Shown: in pieces, positions 8,952 through 16,777 of the stretch
How the letters are laid out: every line of letters begins with the position of its first letter
How positions within the stretch are numbered: position 1 is the first letter of the stretch
Assembly (NCBI RefSeq): GCF_910592395.1
Contig: NC_088321.1
Coordinates: 4,218,001-4,282,000 of the forward strand
Reading direction: 5' to 3'
From: Lineus longissimus
Lineage: Eukaryota; Nemertea; Pilidiophora; Heteronemertea; Lineidae
Length of the DNA: 64,000 nt
The notes under the pieces: model-generated
Told to the model about the DNA's origin: nothing
Database searches by the model: none
Seen by the model: only the letters and a program-made list of their open reading frames with translations
Translations under genes and position numbers: made by a program

Positions 8952-9232
8952 ATCAAACAGGACTCGAGCTATGCTCTCAAGACGAAGTCGGACCCGGACT
9001 ACGTCCTAATCCTAATGTGGTGTATCACTATCACTATTATCATGACTTCGGTGTTAGGGATGAATTTCACCAAGTAACACTACCATCAGCACCACCCTAT
9101 TCATTAGTTTAATCGAACTTTGTTCTCTGGACGTAGTCCTAATCGAGCTATGCTCTCAAGACGAAGTCGGACTAGGACAAGGTCCAGAGAGCAAAGCTCG
9201 ACTCGAGCTATGCTCTCAAGACGAAGTCGGAC
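8952..9232. repeat. Intergenic double-hairpin cluster with 30-nt array
   Basis: One copy lies at 8966-8990, with a lone second hairpin GGAC-TAC-GTCC at 8996-9006. A four-copy array follows at 9115-9139 (+), 9145-9169 (+), 9175-9199 (-) and 9205-9229 (+), with copies starting exactly 30 nt apart. The first array member has the compensated GAAC/GTTC stem. The third is inverted relative to the others, so the array did not arise by simple slippage alone. Confidence 0.85.
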
Positions 9233-12200
9233 TCAAGCGAAGTTTGAATCGCTGTAATCTATGTAGCCTTCATAATACATTCCAAATGGTAAGGTGCTTA
9301 TTCCATCTTCAAGTATGAACCTCTTGTCATCAAAAGGACTGAGGCTTTTTTTGTCAACTTCTTCCAAATAGATTTGGTGTTTATCTGATCTTAAGTGTCT
9401 CATCTTGTGGTAAAATGACCTACTCTTTTCAAGACAATCAACATAGTCATCAAATGAGATATTTCTCCTTACTACATTCTTGGCAATACCCTTCAATTTC
9501 TTAGAATCGTAATCTTTTGTCGATCCTTGCTCTCCAGACATAGTCTTGGTCCTGTAAGCGTACATCTTACTTCTCAGGGCAATGAATTCAGTCATCTCTA
9601 CTCCTCCTAGCTCATCCTTAAAGTAGCCTGGTACCTTCTTCTTACTGGTATCATAGAGTGGATGATCTTTTGGATAATTACTGAAGTCAAAATAGTGTTT
9701 CAACTCCTTTAAGTCTTTAGTTAAGTCATCAGTATTAATGTTAAGTACAAAGGAATCTGTATCTAGATACAGTAGTTCAATATTTTTCTCACCAAAGTAC
9801 GGTTGAAGAACTTCATAATAGAATTCATACATTAATAATTTAGACAATTCAAGTACTGAAGCTCCTATGTAGATTGGTTTGTTGAATTTCATTGATGTTT
9901 TCCTCATGCTAATAGCAGCATTATGTTCGTCAAATACGCATATCGATGAAAACCTGGGATTGGCCATTACATTCCTGGCTCTCTCCCCGTCCGATACAAA
10001 TTCAATTTCAACCCTGTTCCTTACATTCTCACAAGTTTTTCCATAGAACGCATTGTTCATCAGTTTAAAATAGTCTTTCTCAAAATCAGTCTTAGAATCC
10101 ATACGTCTTTTAGTGTTAAAATCAATGTATGGTGCTAACCACTTTGATTGTTTAAAGCTTATCACTGAATGAACCCTCTTAAGTACCATTCCGTGCTTGA
10201 GGTAAAATTGTAGCATTCTGTAATGCACTATGTAATTAGTTTTATCCTTTTGTGTTAGTATTAGTTTCTCTACATTTGATCTTTTATCATCACCCAGTAA
10301 CTCTCTCTGGTAAGGACTTAATTCATCATCTTCAATAAAGAGAGATTCGGGACAGAATGGAAAGTTCCTTGACTTAAATTTAATATTTCCTGGATACTCC
10401 AAATCAACCTCTAAGAAGTAGCCTACTTCACTATCACTTGGAATTGCCATAATCTGCTCTTTACTGATAAAATTCATGTTAAGTCGAACCTTGTTCTCTG
10501 GACTTTGTCCTAGTCGAGCTTTGTCCTGAGAGCATAGCTCGAGTGGATCAATATCTATCATTTCAAAACTACCATAGGGTTGAGGTTCCATCATGGACCA
10601 GCCGTAGAGATTATTTGCGTCTACGTAGAGTAGTTTGTGGTGTTCATCTGCCTTGACATGTCTTGTTCCCATAACACCCGAAATTCCACCTCGTATTGCT
10701 TTCTCAAAAGTAAGTAAGATGTTGGTATCAGTCAGTAGTTCTAGGTTTATTCCTGTGTACTTCAAACCAGCTTGCCAGGTTAGGCCTGGTGCCGAGTAAC
10801 AGTGACAGGGATCTATCTGAAAGTAGTTCAAATTGACATCCCTGAATTTCTCAAATAAATCAGCTAAAAGGATCACATCAGTTTTGAGGTAGAGGTCAAT
10901 GAACTCACCGTGATTCCTGATCTTGAAATGATCCCATATTACCTTAGCCTCATCATAGGCAGAATCAGGTGCCATTTCATTTTTCAATTCGTCAAAAAAC
11001 ATAGACTTTTCTAGGTAAGTAACATTGTAGCTTTCATGTGATGTGTAAAAAGAGTAAGGTACTGAACCCTTCTTCCTCAATAGCTTAAAGTCAGTGGTAT
11101 TTGGGAACAGCTGTCTGGTAATTTTAAAATCATCATCCAACATTGATTTGGTTATGTTGTCTAAACTGGACTGCAGGAATCTGTACGAGTCCAAAAACCT
11201 GAAACAACCGAACTGAAATGAAATGTATTCCTCTGATGTTTTGGCAAGTATTTTCAGTTTCTTGTACTTCGGTAGCTTATTCATTAATTCTTTAATAAAT
11301 AAGTGAGAATCGTAATTACTGAGATTGTGAAAAAACACTGGAACAAACATAGCTTTCTTTTCATTCAAATTACACGAGTTGTGAGCAGCACCTCGATATC
11401 TACCATAGTAGTGATCATGATCCTTGACCTTGTCATATCCCAAAGGTTGATTACAATAGTAACAATGTGTTTCTAATTGATATTTATGCCAGTCGGACTT
11501 CGTCCTGAGAGCAGAGCTCGAGTCTTCATCTGTCATTGTTAGAGGAAAGTTACAGTTCAATAAATTAGAGAATTGTTCTTCCATCCTGATTAACCAATTA
11601 CAGAACACATCTACAACATCAGCACCCCTGTGAGACACATACTGGCTACTGTAAAGGTGTGTGTAGTCTGAGTGAACATAAACACCAACAGCTGATGCAT
11701 TTTGTTTAAAAAGTTTCTTTGAACTCGGTTCTTTCATCATAGGTGGCTCTACTGATACTACTGGTATGTTGCCTTCGGCAGAAGAACAAGGTTCGCTTAT
11801 CGCTTCGAAATCAGCATAGATCACAAACGGAACTCTATTTTTGAATGAGTGTTTTTCAAATTTAATTTGTGACCATTTACTGTTAGGTGGAGGCAAAGTA
11901 ATCTTACAGTAATCGTGTTCTCCACATTTCTTTTTATGTTTATCTAGTGTTGACTTCCTGTAAAAGTAATTCATGCATCTCCTGCAAAGATACACTCTAT
12001 GAGCAAGTGTCCTGAAGAAAAGATTGATGTCTCTTATGTACATGAAATGGTCCTTGAAATACAACAGATCGATGACATCATCATCATCATAATTCTTGGA
12101 CAGGTAGAGAGGTTCTAGTTTTGCCTCACAGGTGCTCTTAGCCCATTCGTTCTCTAACTTGAACACATTAATTTTGAGATTATTATCACTCTCTATCTTA

Positions 12201-13054
12201 GGAATATCCTTTTGAATACATACAGGAAATGATTTGATTTTGATATCAGTAGTTTTCGAACTCTGTTCTCGTGACGAAGTCATTTGTAGCATATCGGTAG
12301 TGATATTGAATGTACTCTCGAGCTCTGCTCTCAGGACAAAGTCCGTCTCTGGATTTTCTTTCAGATATTTAGCGGCCAATAAAGACCAGAGAAAACATTT
12401 ATTGTCATTTGATTCCACATTTATCACTGCTTTTGTTTTAAATGGTAATTTAGTGTAATGACCACCTTTACACCTCTTGTAAGAACAGATGGTCATGTTA
12501 CAAGACTCTATTTTATTTAAAGTAAGTCCAGAACCTTGAAAGTACCTTTCCTCAATCTGTGTCTTAATGTAGTTTAACTGGTTGGTTATGGCATAAATTG
12601 CCTGGTTCCTTGAAATTATGCTTTCCATTGGAGACTGTATGGGGTGTGTTACACTTTCACCCTGACGATCAAACTGAGCAAATACTGATATGCTAATTTT
12701 GTGATGGTAATCATTGAGTTGAAATAATACCTCCTCTAATTTATCTCTGTATTCATACACTTGTTTAGCTTCTCTGTCAATCTTCAAACTAATGGTGACT
12801 ACAGGCTTGCCAAATTGTTTTACTATTTCTATTCCACTCACTTTCTTTATGCCATCTAGCTCATTTTCCTCAAATGCAAGTTTCTTATCCATAGTTTTAG
12901 GGATCAGTGATGGGGCTCGGGGTTGAGCAATAGGGACATAATCCGGATTTAATTTACTTAAGTGACCTTTGGTTCTCCTGTGAATAGCCATATTATTGCA
13001 GGATATGTACTTGTCACATGTAGTGCAAAGTATTTTCTGATTCTTATCAGTCAT
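9233..13054 (-). CDS. Protein-primed family B DNA polymerase
   Basis: Replicates the element. I choose the ATG at 13054 (MTDKNQ), in an AAATAGAATG context, over the upstream TTG; this gives 1273 residues. Order: N-terminal C2H2 finger (CTTCDKY...HRRTKGH), further finger (CRRCMNYF) near nt 11980, Exo I YADFEAI (nt about 11810), a CYYCNQ...DHDHYYGRYRG zinc/endonuclease-VII-like block (nt about 11390-11470), Exo II NLSNYDSH, palm motif A DANNLYGWSM (nt about 10600-10630), motif B NNAFYGKTCENVRNR (nt about 10020-10060) and motif C YLDTDSF (nt about 9750-9770). At least six double-hairpin segments are read in frame and lie between conserved motifs. The homologue in the second Polinton lacks them where it can be compared. 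Confidence 0.95.
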   Translation of the reverse strand: MTDKNQKILCTTCDKYISCNNMAIHRRTKGHLSKLNPDYVPIAQPRAPSLIPKTMDKKLAFEENELDGIKKVSGIEIVKQFGKPVVTISLKIDREAKQVYEYRDKLEEVLFQLNDYHHKISISVFAQFDRQGESVTHPIQSPMESIISRNQAIYAITNQLNYIKTQIEERYFQGSGLTLNKIESCNMTICSYKRCKGGHYTKLPFKTKAVINVESNDNKCFLWSLLAAKYLKENPETDFVLRAELESTFNITTDMLQMTSSREQSSKTTDIKIKSFPVCIQKDIPKIESDNNLKINVFKLENEWAKSTCEAKLEPLYLSKNYDDDDVIDLLYFKDHFMYIRDINLFFRTLAHRVYLCRRCMNYFYRKSTLDKHKKKCGEHDYCKITLPPPNSKWSQIKFEKHSFKNRVPFVIYADFEAISEPCSSAEGNIPVVSVEPPMMKEPSSKKLFKQNASAVGVYVHSDYTHLYSSQYVSHRGADVVDVFCNWLIRMEEQFSNLLNCNFPLTMTDEDSSSALRTKSDWHKYQLETHCYYCNQPLGYDKVKDHDHYYGRYRGAAHNSCNLNEKKAMFVPVFFHNLSNYDSHLFIKELMNKLPKYKKLKILAKTSEEYISFQFGCFRFLDSYRFLQSSLDNITKSMLDDDFKITRQLFPNTTDFKLLRKKGSVPYSFYTSHESYNVTYLEKSMFFDELKNEMAPDSAYDEAKVIWDHFKIRNHGEFIDLYLKTDVILLADLFEKFRDVNLNYFQIDPCHCYSAPGLTWQAGLKYTGINLELLTDTNILLTFEKAIRGGISGVMGTRHVKADEHHKLLYVDANNLYGWSMMEPQPYGSFEMIDIDPLELCSQDKARLGQSPENKVRLNMNFISKEQIMAIPSDSEVGYFLEVDLEYPGNIKFKSRNFPFCPESLFIEDDELSPYQRELLGDDKRSNVEKLILTQKDKTNYIVHYRMLQFYLKHGMVLKRVHSVISFKQSKWLAPYIDFNTKRRMDSKTDFEKDYFKLMNNAFYGKTCENVRNRVEIEFVSDGERARNVMANPRFSSICVFDEHNAAISMRKTSMKFNKPIYIGASVLELSKLLMYEFYYEVLQPYFGEKNIELLYLDTDSFVLNINTDDLTKDLKELKHYFDFSNYPKDHPLYDTSKKKVPGYFKDELGGVEMTEFIALRSKMYAYRTKTMSGEQGSTKDYDSKKLKGIAKNVVRRNISFDDYVDCLEKSRSFYHKMRHLRSDKHQIYLEEVDKKSLSPFDDKRFILEDGISTLPFGMYYEGYIDYSDSNFA
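9522..9546 (+). repeat. Double-hairpin element, decayed, in the polymerase gene
   Basis: The first stem is degenerate (GATC-CTT-GCTC), the spacer is TCC, and the second stem AGAC-ATA-GTCT carries a paired change. The total length is still exactly 25 nt and it is read in frame. Confidence 0.6.
10486..10541. repeat. Double-hairpin element plus hybrid copy in the polymerase gene
   Basis: 10486-10510 is GAAC-CTT-GTTC, TCT, GGAC-TTT-GTCC. From 10516 a hybrid follows: the left half of a plus-oriented copy runs directly into the right half of an inverted copy (GTCC, TGA, GAGC-ATA-GCTC). This suggests recombination between repeats. Confidence 0.75.
11495..11519 (-). repeat. Double-hairpin element in the polymerase gene
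   Basis: On the minus strand: GAGC-TCT-GCTC, TCA, GGAC-GAA-GTCC. It sits between Exo I and the CYYC block, where the second Polinton has no counterpart. Confidence 0.88.
12258..12282 (+). repeat. Double-hairpin element, both stems compensated
   Basis: GAAC-TCT-GTTC, TCG, TGAC-GAA-GTCA. Both stems differ from consensus by paired substitutions. In frame in the polymerase gene. Confidence 0.85.
12320..12344 (+). repeat. Double-hairpin element in the polymerase gene
   Basis: GAGC-TCT-GCTC, TCA, GGAC-AAA-GTCC. Read in frame just after the conserved FLWSLLAA segment. Confidence 0.87.
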
Positions 13055-13110
13055 TCTATTTATTAGATTAAAATTTATTAAATTCAATAAATCTCTTGAA
13101 TTAAATAGAA

Positions 13111-13524
13111 ATGGACTTCATAATCAATGAACAAGAATGTAATGAAGCCAAATTTGAGTACTACTTAACAGACCAATTAGACATAAAATCCATTACTTTG
13201 AAATCGATAACCTTTTACAATTCATGGTGGACAGGTGATTTTCTACCAGAGGGAGTAAGGATTTTCTCATTTCTAGTCGAAATAACCAGAATTACAAAAC
13301 ATGAGCCCTTAGATAAAAAATTATGGTGTAGGACATTATTTGCTCCTGGACTTGAAACAGATACACTTGAAAAGGAAGTCATGAAAATTTGCGAACGGCA
13401 TTTGGAAAATGATTCTACCACAACTAAAGACACCATTACTCAATACACATTTCCATACTCTCGACATTTTAGTTTAAGTGAGTTTTGTGAGGTATGGCAA
13501 AAATACATAAAGAAATTGGAATAA
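13111..13524 (+). CDS. Second penton-like protein, N-terminal frame
   Basis: A 137-residue frame with SITLKSITFYNSWW near residues 28-41, resembling the SITLTFAVIPCTFYNI segment of the penton-like protein at 3873. It starts in an AATTAAATAGAAATGG context, divergent from the polymerase. It overlaps the next frame (13494-14123) by 31 bp in the -1 frame. The pair together has the length and layout of one minor capsid protein, so this may be one gene split by a frameshift, a programmed -1 shift near the CAA-AAA at 13496-13501, or two coupled genes. Confidence 0.6.
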   Translation: MDFIINEQECNEAKFEYYLTDQLDIKSITLKSITFYNSWWTGDFLPEGVRIFSFLVEITRITKHEPLDKKLWCRTLFAPGLETDTLEKEVMKICERHLENDSTTTKDTITQYTFPYSRHFSLSEFCEVWQKYIKKLE

Positions 13525-14123
13525 GCCATGTGAAAATTTACTGTGATAACAATAATTACATAACCCTTGAACTTACAGAGGATAAAGAGTACCCTCTGAA
13601 AGTAGACAAGTTAGATAAAAATGAAAAAATCAAGATTGAGAGAAACACAGAAGGTTTTCAAATAAGCAAAACCATAAGAGAGGTGATAGAAAAACAGCTC
13701 ACAGTGGTGAATGAGTGGTTTGGCTTTAAGCAAACTAAATTCACCAAGAAAGGAAAATACTACTCCACAAGACCACTCAACTTTTACAGGAAATATCTAT
13801 TCCTGCAAGCTAATTTGGTTGACAAAGCTAAGACCCTCTACAACAATAAACCATCTAACATTTTCTGCATCATACCTGTAGGAGATGGTGACCAAATAAA
13901 AATGCAGCGATACGAACCGAATTGTAAGAAAACGATAAATAAGTGTACTAATCACATAAAATTCGAAATCACTGATGAGAATGGTAAGCTAGTTAATTTC
14001 AGAGGAACAGAGGTTTCTTTAGAGTTAAGAATCGAGCAGAGCTCTCAGGACGAAGTCCGTCTAGGACAAAGGCCAGAGAGCTCTGCTCGACCACCTGATG
14101 AGATCATTCCATTAAAGGAATAG
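13494..14123 (+). CDS. Second penton-like protein, C-terminal frame
   Basis: A 209-residue frame. Near its end, HIKFEITDENGKLVNFRGTEV parallels the FNKLNIRLTDEKGEIIDLNG region of the first penton-like protein (sequence seen; homology inferred). The ATG at 13494 lies inside the preceding frame and lacks the TTAAATG context, which argues that this part is normally reached from the upstream frame. The C-terminus is read from two double-hairpin repeats (14034-14088). Confidence 0.6.
   Translation: MAKIHKEIGISHVKIYCDNNNYITLELTEDKEYPLKVDKLDKNEKIKIERNTEGFQISKTIREVIEKQLTVVNEWFGFKQTKFTKKGKYYSTRPLNFYRKYLFLQANLVDKAKTLYNNKPSNIFCIIPVGDGDQIKMQRYEPNCKKTINKCTNHIKFEITDENGKLVNFRGTEVSLELRIEQSSQDEVRLGQRPESSARPPDEIIPLKE
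14034..14088. repeat. Two double-hairpin elements, opposite orientation
   Basis: 14034-14058 (+) is GAGC-AGA-GCTC, TCA, GGAC-GAA-GTCC. 14064-14088 (-) has a slightly mismatched GGAC/GGCC stem. The starts are 30 nt apart, and both are read in frame at the end of the penton-like gene. Confidence 0.82.
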
Positions 14124-14580
14124 TACATTTCTTCTCTTTAACTACAGGTTTAACAAGAGGGTTAATTGATCTCTTCATGACTGCTTCATTTGGACTTTGT
14201 CCAGAGAACAAAGTTCGATTCAAGCCTGATCGCTGCTCTTTACTTACTTTTTTAGGAAGTTTCTTAAACATGATAAATGATGCTAAAATAATTGCACCTA
14301 AACCTAGTACATAGACATAAGTATTACTACTAGATTCACGCAGTGATACATCAGTATTTTGAGATTGTGGTTCTTCTTCCTCTACTTCTTCTTCCTCCTT
14401 TTCCACAACTCTGTTTTTTGGTGAGGAGTCCTGTACTTTAAATGTCGTCTTATCCTTTTTTATCCTCTTAAATTCCTTAGATCTTCTACCCAGTTCTCTA
14501 GACCATGCTAATTGTTTCTCTGATCGAGGTTTCTTAGACACTGAAACTTTAGTAGTATCAGTTACAGTTTCAAGTTCCAT
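14104..14580 (-). CDS. Single-pass membrane protein with acidic/basic N-terminus
   Basis: A 158-residue protein of unknown function. A Lys/Arg-rich N-terminal half with an acidic EEEEVEEEEP run (about 61-70) precedes one transmembrane segment (YVYVLGLGAIILASFIMF, about 88-105). The tail includes a double-hairpin-encoded segment (14192-14216). The start is in an ATAAATGG context. The last 20 bp overlap the end of the converging penton-like frame. Confidence 0.55.
   Translation of the reverse strand: MELETVTDTTKVSVSKKPRSEKQLAWSRELGRRSKEFKRIKKDKTTFKVQDSSPKNRVVEKEEEEVEEEEPQSQNTDVSLRESSSNTYVYVLGLGAIILASFIMFKKLPKKVSKEQRSGLNRTLFSGQSPNEAVMKRSINPLVKPVVKEKKCTIPLME
14192..14216 (-). repeat. Double-hairpin element, compensated stem
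   Basis: On the minus strand: GAAC-TTT-GTTC, TCT, GGAC-AAA-GTCC. In frame in the membrane-protein gene. Confidence 0.85.
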
Positions 14581-14602
14581 TTATCTTGGCCGAATTTAAT
14601 TC

Positions 14603-14627
14603 GAACTATGTTCTCATAACCAGGTTA
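14603..14627 (+). repeat. Double-hairpin element, most divergent compensated copy
   Basis: GAAC-TAT-GTTC, TCA, TAAC-CAG-GTTA. The second stem differs from GGAC/GTCC by paired substitutions yet remains fully complementary. It lies between two minus-strand genes, close to a stop codon. Confidence 0.8.
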
Positions 14628-14629
14628 AT

Positions 14630-15481
14630 TTAGTCTTCTTTATCATCACTACCTGTGATATCTAGACTTTCATCTATTGATTTGTCACATTCAGAGACAG
14701 TCATAGTTGGTGTATTCATATTTGATGCAGTCATACTCGATGCAGTCATAGATGATTCCTCATGACAATGACCTAAAGTAATAAGTGTTGTTGAGGCAAG
14801 TGCAGTTAGTGCACCCATTCTCAAACTCAACCATCCAAGCCATTTATCCAACTCGTTAGTTATCAAATAATCATTTCTAAGATCATGGTAAAGATTATCT
14901 TCATCATCTATTGGTAATAACCACCTTGATAATTTAGTGTAAGCTTTAATTACTGTCTTACCCAAAGAATCATTAAGTCTGGCAGCCATCTTTGTTTCAT
15001 ACATTCTATGGTGTTTTAAGATTTCTTTTTCAGTCATATTATCTAAGTCATTAAAAGTTATTTGTTTATTAAGGTAATCCTTGCTTTTACCAGTTGCAAC
15101 TAGAATCTCTAAGTCTTGTTTGGCTTTAAGGCCACTATCAGTCAAATAGTTCAAATTTTGTTGATTGCTAGTCGGACTTTGTCCTGAGAGCGTAGCTCGA
15201 GTTGAGCCTAGTTGGCAACTAGAATTGACTATTCCTTGACTGGGATTAACTATTCCTTGACTAGGATTAACAAAATTTGAACTATTCAACTGCTTGTTTG
15301 AAACTTGTTGATTTGTAGAGCAGTTCTGTTGAAAGTTAGTTCTGTTTTGTTGGTAACTACCAGTATTATGTTGGTTAGAAGCCCCAACTCGAGCTAAGCT
15401 CTCAGGACTCATAACACCAATCTGTTTCATCTGTTGTTCAATCACTGCAGATGTCTGACTATTCATTTGCTGATTATTCAT
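14630..15481 (-). CDS. Gln/Asn-rich protein with helical C-terminus
   Basis: A 283-residue protein of unknown function. The N-terminal 100 residues are rich in Q, N and S, with repeated NPSQGIV units. Residues about 130-215 look globular and helical, including WLLPIDDEDNLYHDLRNDYL. A hydrophobic segment LGALTALASTTLITLG-like follows near 235, and an acidic tail ends the protein. Two double-hairpin repeats are read within the low-complexity part (15174-15198 and 15391-15408). The start is in a TTTTAAATG context. Confidence 0.55.
   Translation of the reverse strand: MNNQQMNSQTSAVIEQQMKQIGVMSPESLARVGASNQHNTGSYQQNRTNFQQNCSTNQQVSNKQLNSSNFVNPSQGIVNPSQGIVNSSCQLGSTRATLSGQSPTSNQQNLNYLTDSGLKAKQDLEILVATGKSKDYLNKQITFNDLDNMTEKEILKHHRMYETKMAARLNDSLGKTVIKAYTKLSRWLLPIDDEDNLYHDLRNDYLITNELDKWLGWLSLRMGALTALASTTLITLGHCHEESSMTASSMTASNMNTPTMTVSECDKSIDESLDITGSDDKED
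15174..15198 (-). repeat. Double-hairpin element
   Basis: On the minus strand: GAGC-TAC-GCTC, TCA, GGAC-AAA-GTCC. In frame in the Q/N-rich gene. Confidence 0.86.
15391..15408 (+). repeat. Double-hairpin element, truncated
   Basis: GAGC-TAA-GCTC, TCA, GGAC, then the 3' arm is missing. Truncation at the same side as the copy at 4612. Confidence 0.7.
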
Positions 15482-15719
15482 TTAAAATTATGGAAAAATG
15501 ACTGTTAAGTGCAAAATGCTGTTTTCACAACTTTATTGCATCTTAACACTAGCTCGAGCTATGCTCTCAGGACGAAGTCCGGCTCGAGCTATGCTCTCAG
15601 GACGAAGTCCGGCTCGAGCTATGCTCTCAGGACGAAGTCCGCCTGGTGTAAACTTAATATTACTGATGCAGTTAATGTCTCGACCTGCACTGGCACTCAG
15701 TAAAACGTCAAACTGCTTG
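15482..15719 (+). repeat. Intergenic triple double-hairpin array
   Basis: Three identical plus-oriented copies at 15556-15580, 15586-15610 and 15616-15640, starting 30 nt apart: GAGC-TAT-GCTC, TCA, GGAC-GAA-GTCC. The array lies between two minus-strand genes. The open frames across it (RAMLSGRSPA repeats) come from the array itself, not from a gene. Confidence 0.9.
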
Positions 15720-16730
15720 TCATATCTGGTCATATTCCTTCTCAACCTTGTAATTCTGGAAGAAAATACTTTGAGTGAAATCATACCATAATCTCTCCAA
15801 ATCATTTACTCGCTCCTTGTTGGTTAAAAAAGGTGTAAATATTACATAATCAATTTTCAGCGTTTTAAAGGCTTGGTGTAAAAATACCTTGTAGTTAATG
15901 GTGACCTTGACACCACAGTAATGCAGAAATCTAAGGAAAGCATAGTACACTAGTCTAAGGTCAGTGATATTCTCATCGGTTAATTGCGGTTTACCAATTG
16001 CCCTGTTAATAAATTCAATGGCAAGAAACCAATCATATTCCCCACAGTGAAATTTAAAAAGCATGGCTTCACCATGTAACCCTTGGTTACATAACTTAGA
16101 GGGGAGAGTGTTAATACCCATTTTTAGGGCTGACTGAAGAGTACTTTCATATCTCTGCTTACTAAGACATTTACTGTGACTTGAAAAGTAGCAATGTAAA
16201 TACCCTTCCACAAAGTCCTTTAAATACTTAACTGCCGATTCGGACAGCCGACTCCATCCAAGTTTCCTTAGAATACTGTCAAAGTAACGTGTCTTGTTGT
16301 CAATATTGATCTCAAGAGTTTTAAAATCATCGTCGTAAGTAGTCGAATTGCAATTGGTGCAGAATTGATACTTCACAGTTTTAGCTGCGTACCATGCTGA
16401 ATTCAAGTTTTTTTGATACTCAAAAAGTGTCCACCTTTTACAATTACGGCAGAATTGAGCATTAGTGTTGGTACTGACGTCATATTCTTTCATTCTTGGC
16501 AGGACTACTTTGCCTGTCTCAGTCGGACTTCGTCCTGAGAGCTCTGCTCGAGTCGAGCTTTGGTCTCGGGACTTTGTCCTAGTCGGACTTCGTCCTGAGA
16601 GCTCTGCTCGATCCATAACCCTAGGACGAATGTATCCTTTAAGATTCTCATTGTTCCACTCGAGCTCTGCTCTCAGGACGAAGTCCGACTCACTAGAATA
16701 ATAGTCTTTTAATGAGATGTATTTATTCAT
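15720..16730 (-). CDS. Zinc-ribbon protein, unknown function
   Basis: A 336-residue protein. The N-terminal 75 residues are largely read from four double-hairpin repeats (16525-16609 and 16662-16686). The body begins with a four-cysteine zinc ribbon (CRNCKRW ... FCTNCNST, about residues 94-137), followed by a mostly helical domain of about 190 residues. No nuclease, protease or helicase motif was recognised. The first ATG, at 16730, is in a TAAATATG context; a start nearer the zinc ribbon is possible, given that the intervening sequence is repeat-derived. Confidence 0.55.
   Translation of the reverse strand: MNKYISLKDYYSSESDFVLRAELEWNNENLKGYIRPRVMDRAELSGRSPTRTKSRDQSSTRAELSGRSPTETGKVVLPRMKEYDVSTNTNAQFCRNCKRWTLFEYQKNLNSAWYAAKTVKYQFCTNCNSTTYDDDFKTLEINIDNKTRYFDSILRKLGWSRLSESAVKYLKDFVEGYLHCYFSSHSKCLSKQRYESTLQSALKMGINTLPSKLCNQGLHGEAMLFKFHCGEYDWFLAIEFINRAIGKPQLTDENITDLRLVYYAFLRFLHYCGVKVTINYKVFLHQAFKTLKIDYVIFTPFLTNKERVNDLERLWYDFTQSIFFQNYKVEKEYDQI
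16525..16609. repeat. Three-copy double-hairpin array, mixed orientation
   Basis: 16525-16549 (-), 16555-16579 (+, first stem weakened to GAGC/GGTC) and 16585-16609 (-). The starts are 30 nt apart. The two outer copies are identical and the middle one is inverted relative to them. Confidence 0.87.
16662..16686 (+). repeat. Double-hairpin element
   Basis: Consensus copy GAGC-TCT-GCTC, TCA, GGAC-GAA-GTCC near the 5' end of the zinc-ribbon gene. A lone GGACGAA half lies just upstream at 16624. Confidence 0.86.
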
Positions 16731-16777
16731 ATTTACATAATAATTATTTTTTAAACATTGTTTTGATAGAAGGTCAC

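Noticed and set aside
9115-9229. CRISPR-like array
   Set aside because: Repeats of 25 nt separated by only 5 nt, with inverted members, no spacers and a eukaryotic setting.
9233-13087. Upstream start of the polymerase at 13087
   Set aside because: That position is a TTG. The first ATG in frame, at 13054, has the AAATAGAATG context shared with other genes of the element.
15498-15805. Overlapping open frames on both strands with RAMLSGRSPA, SSYALRTKSG or GLRPESIARA repeats
   Set aside because: They are generated by three tandem double-hairpin repeats that are stop-free in several frames. No other sign of a gene.
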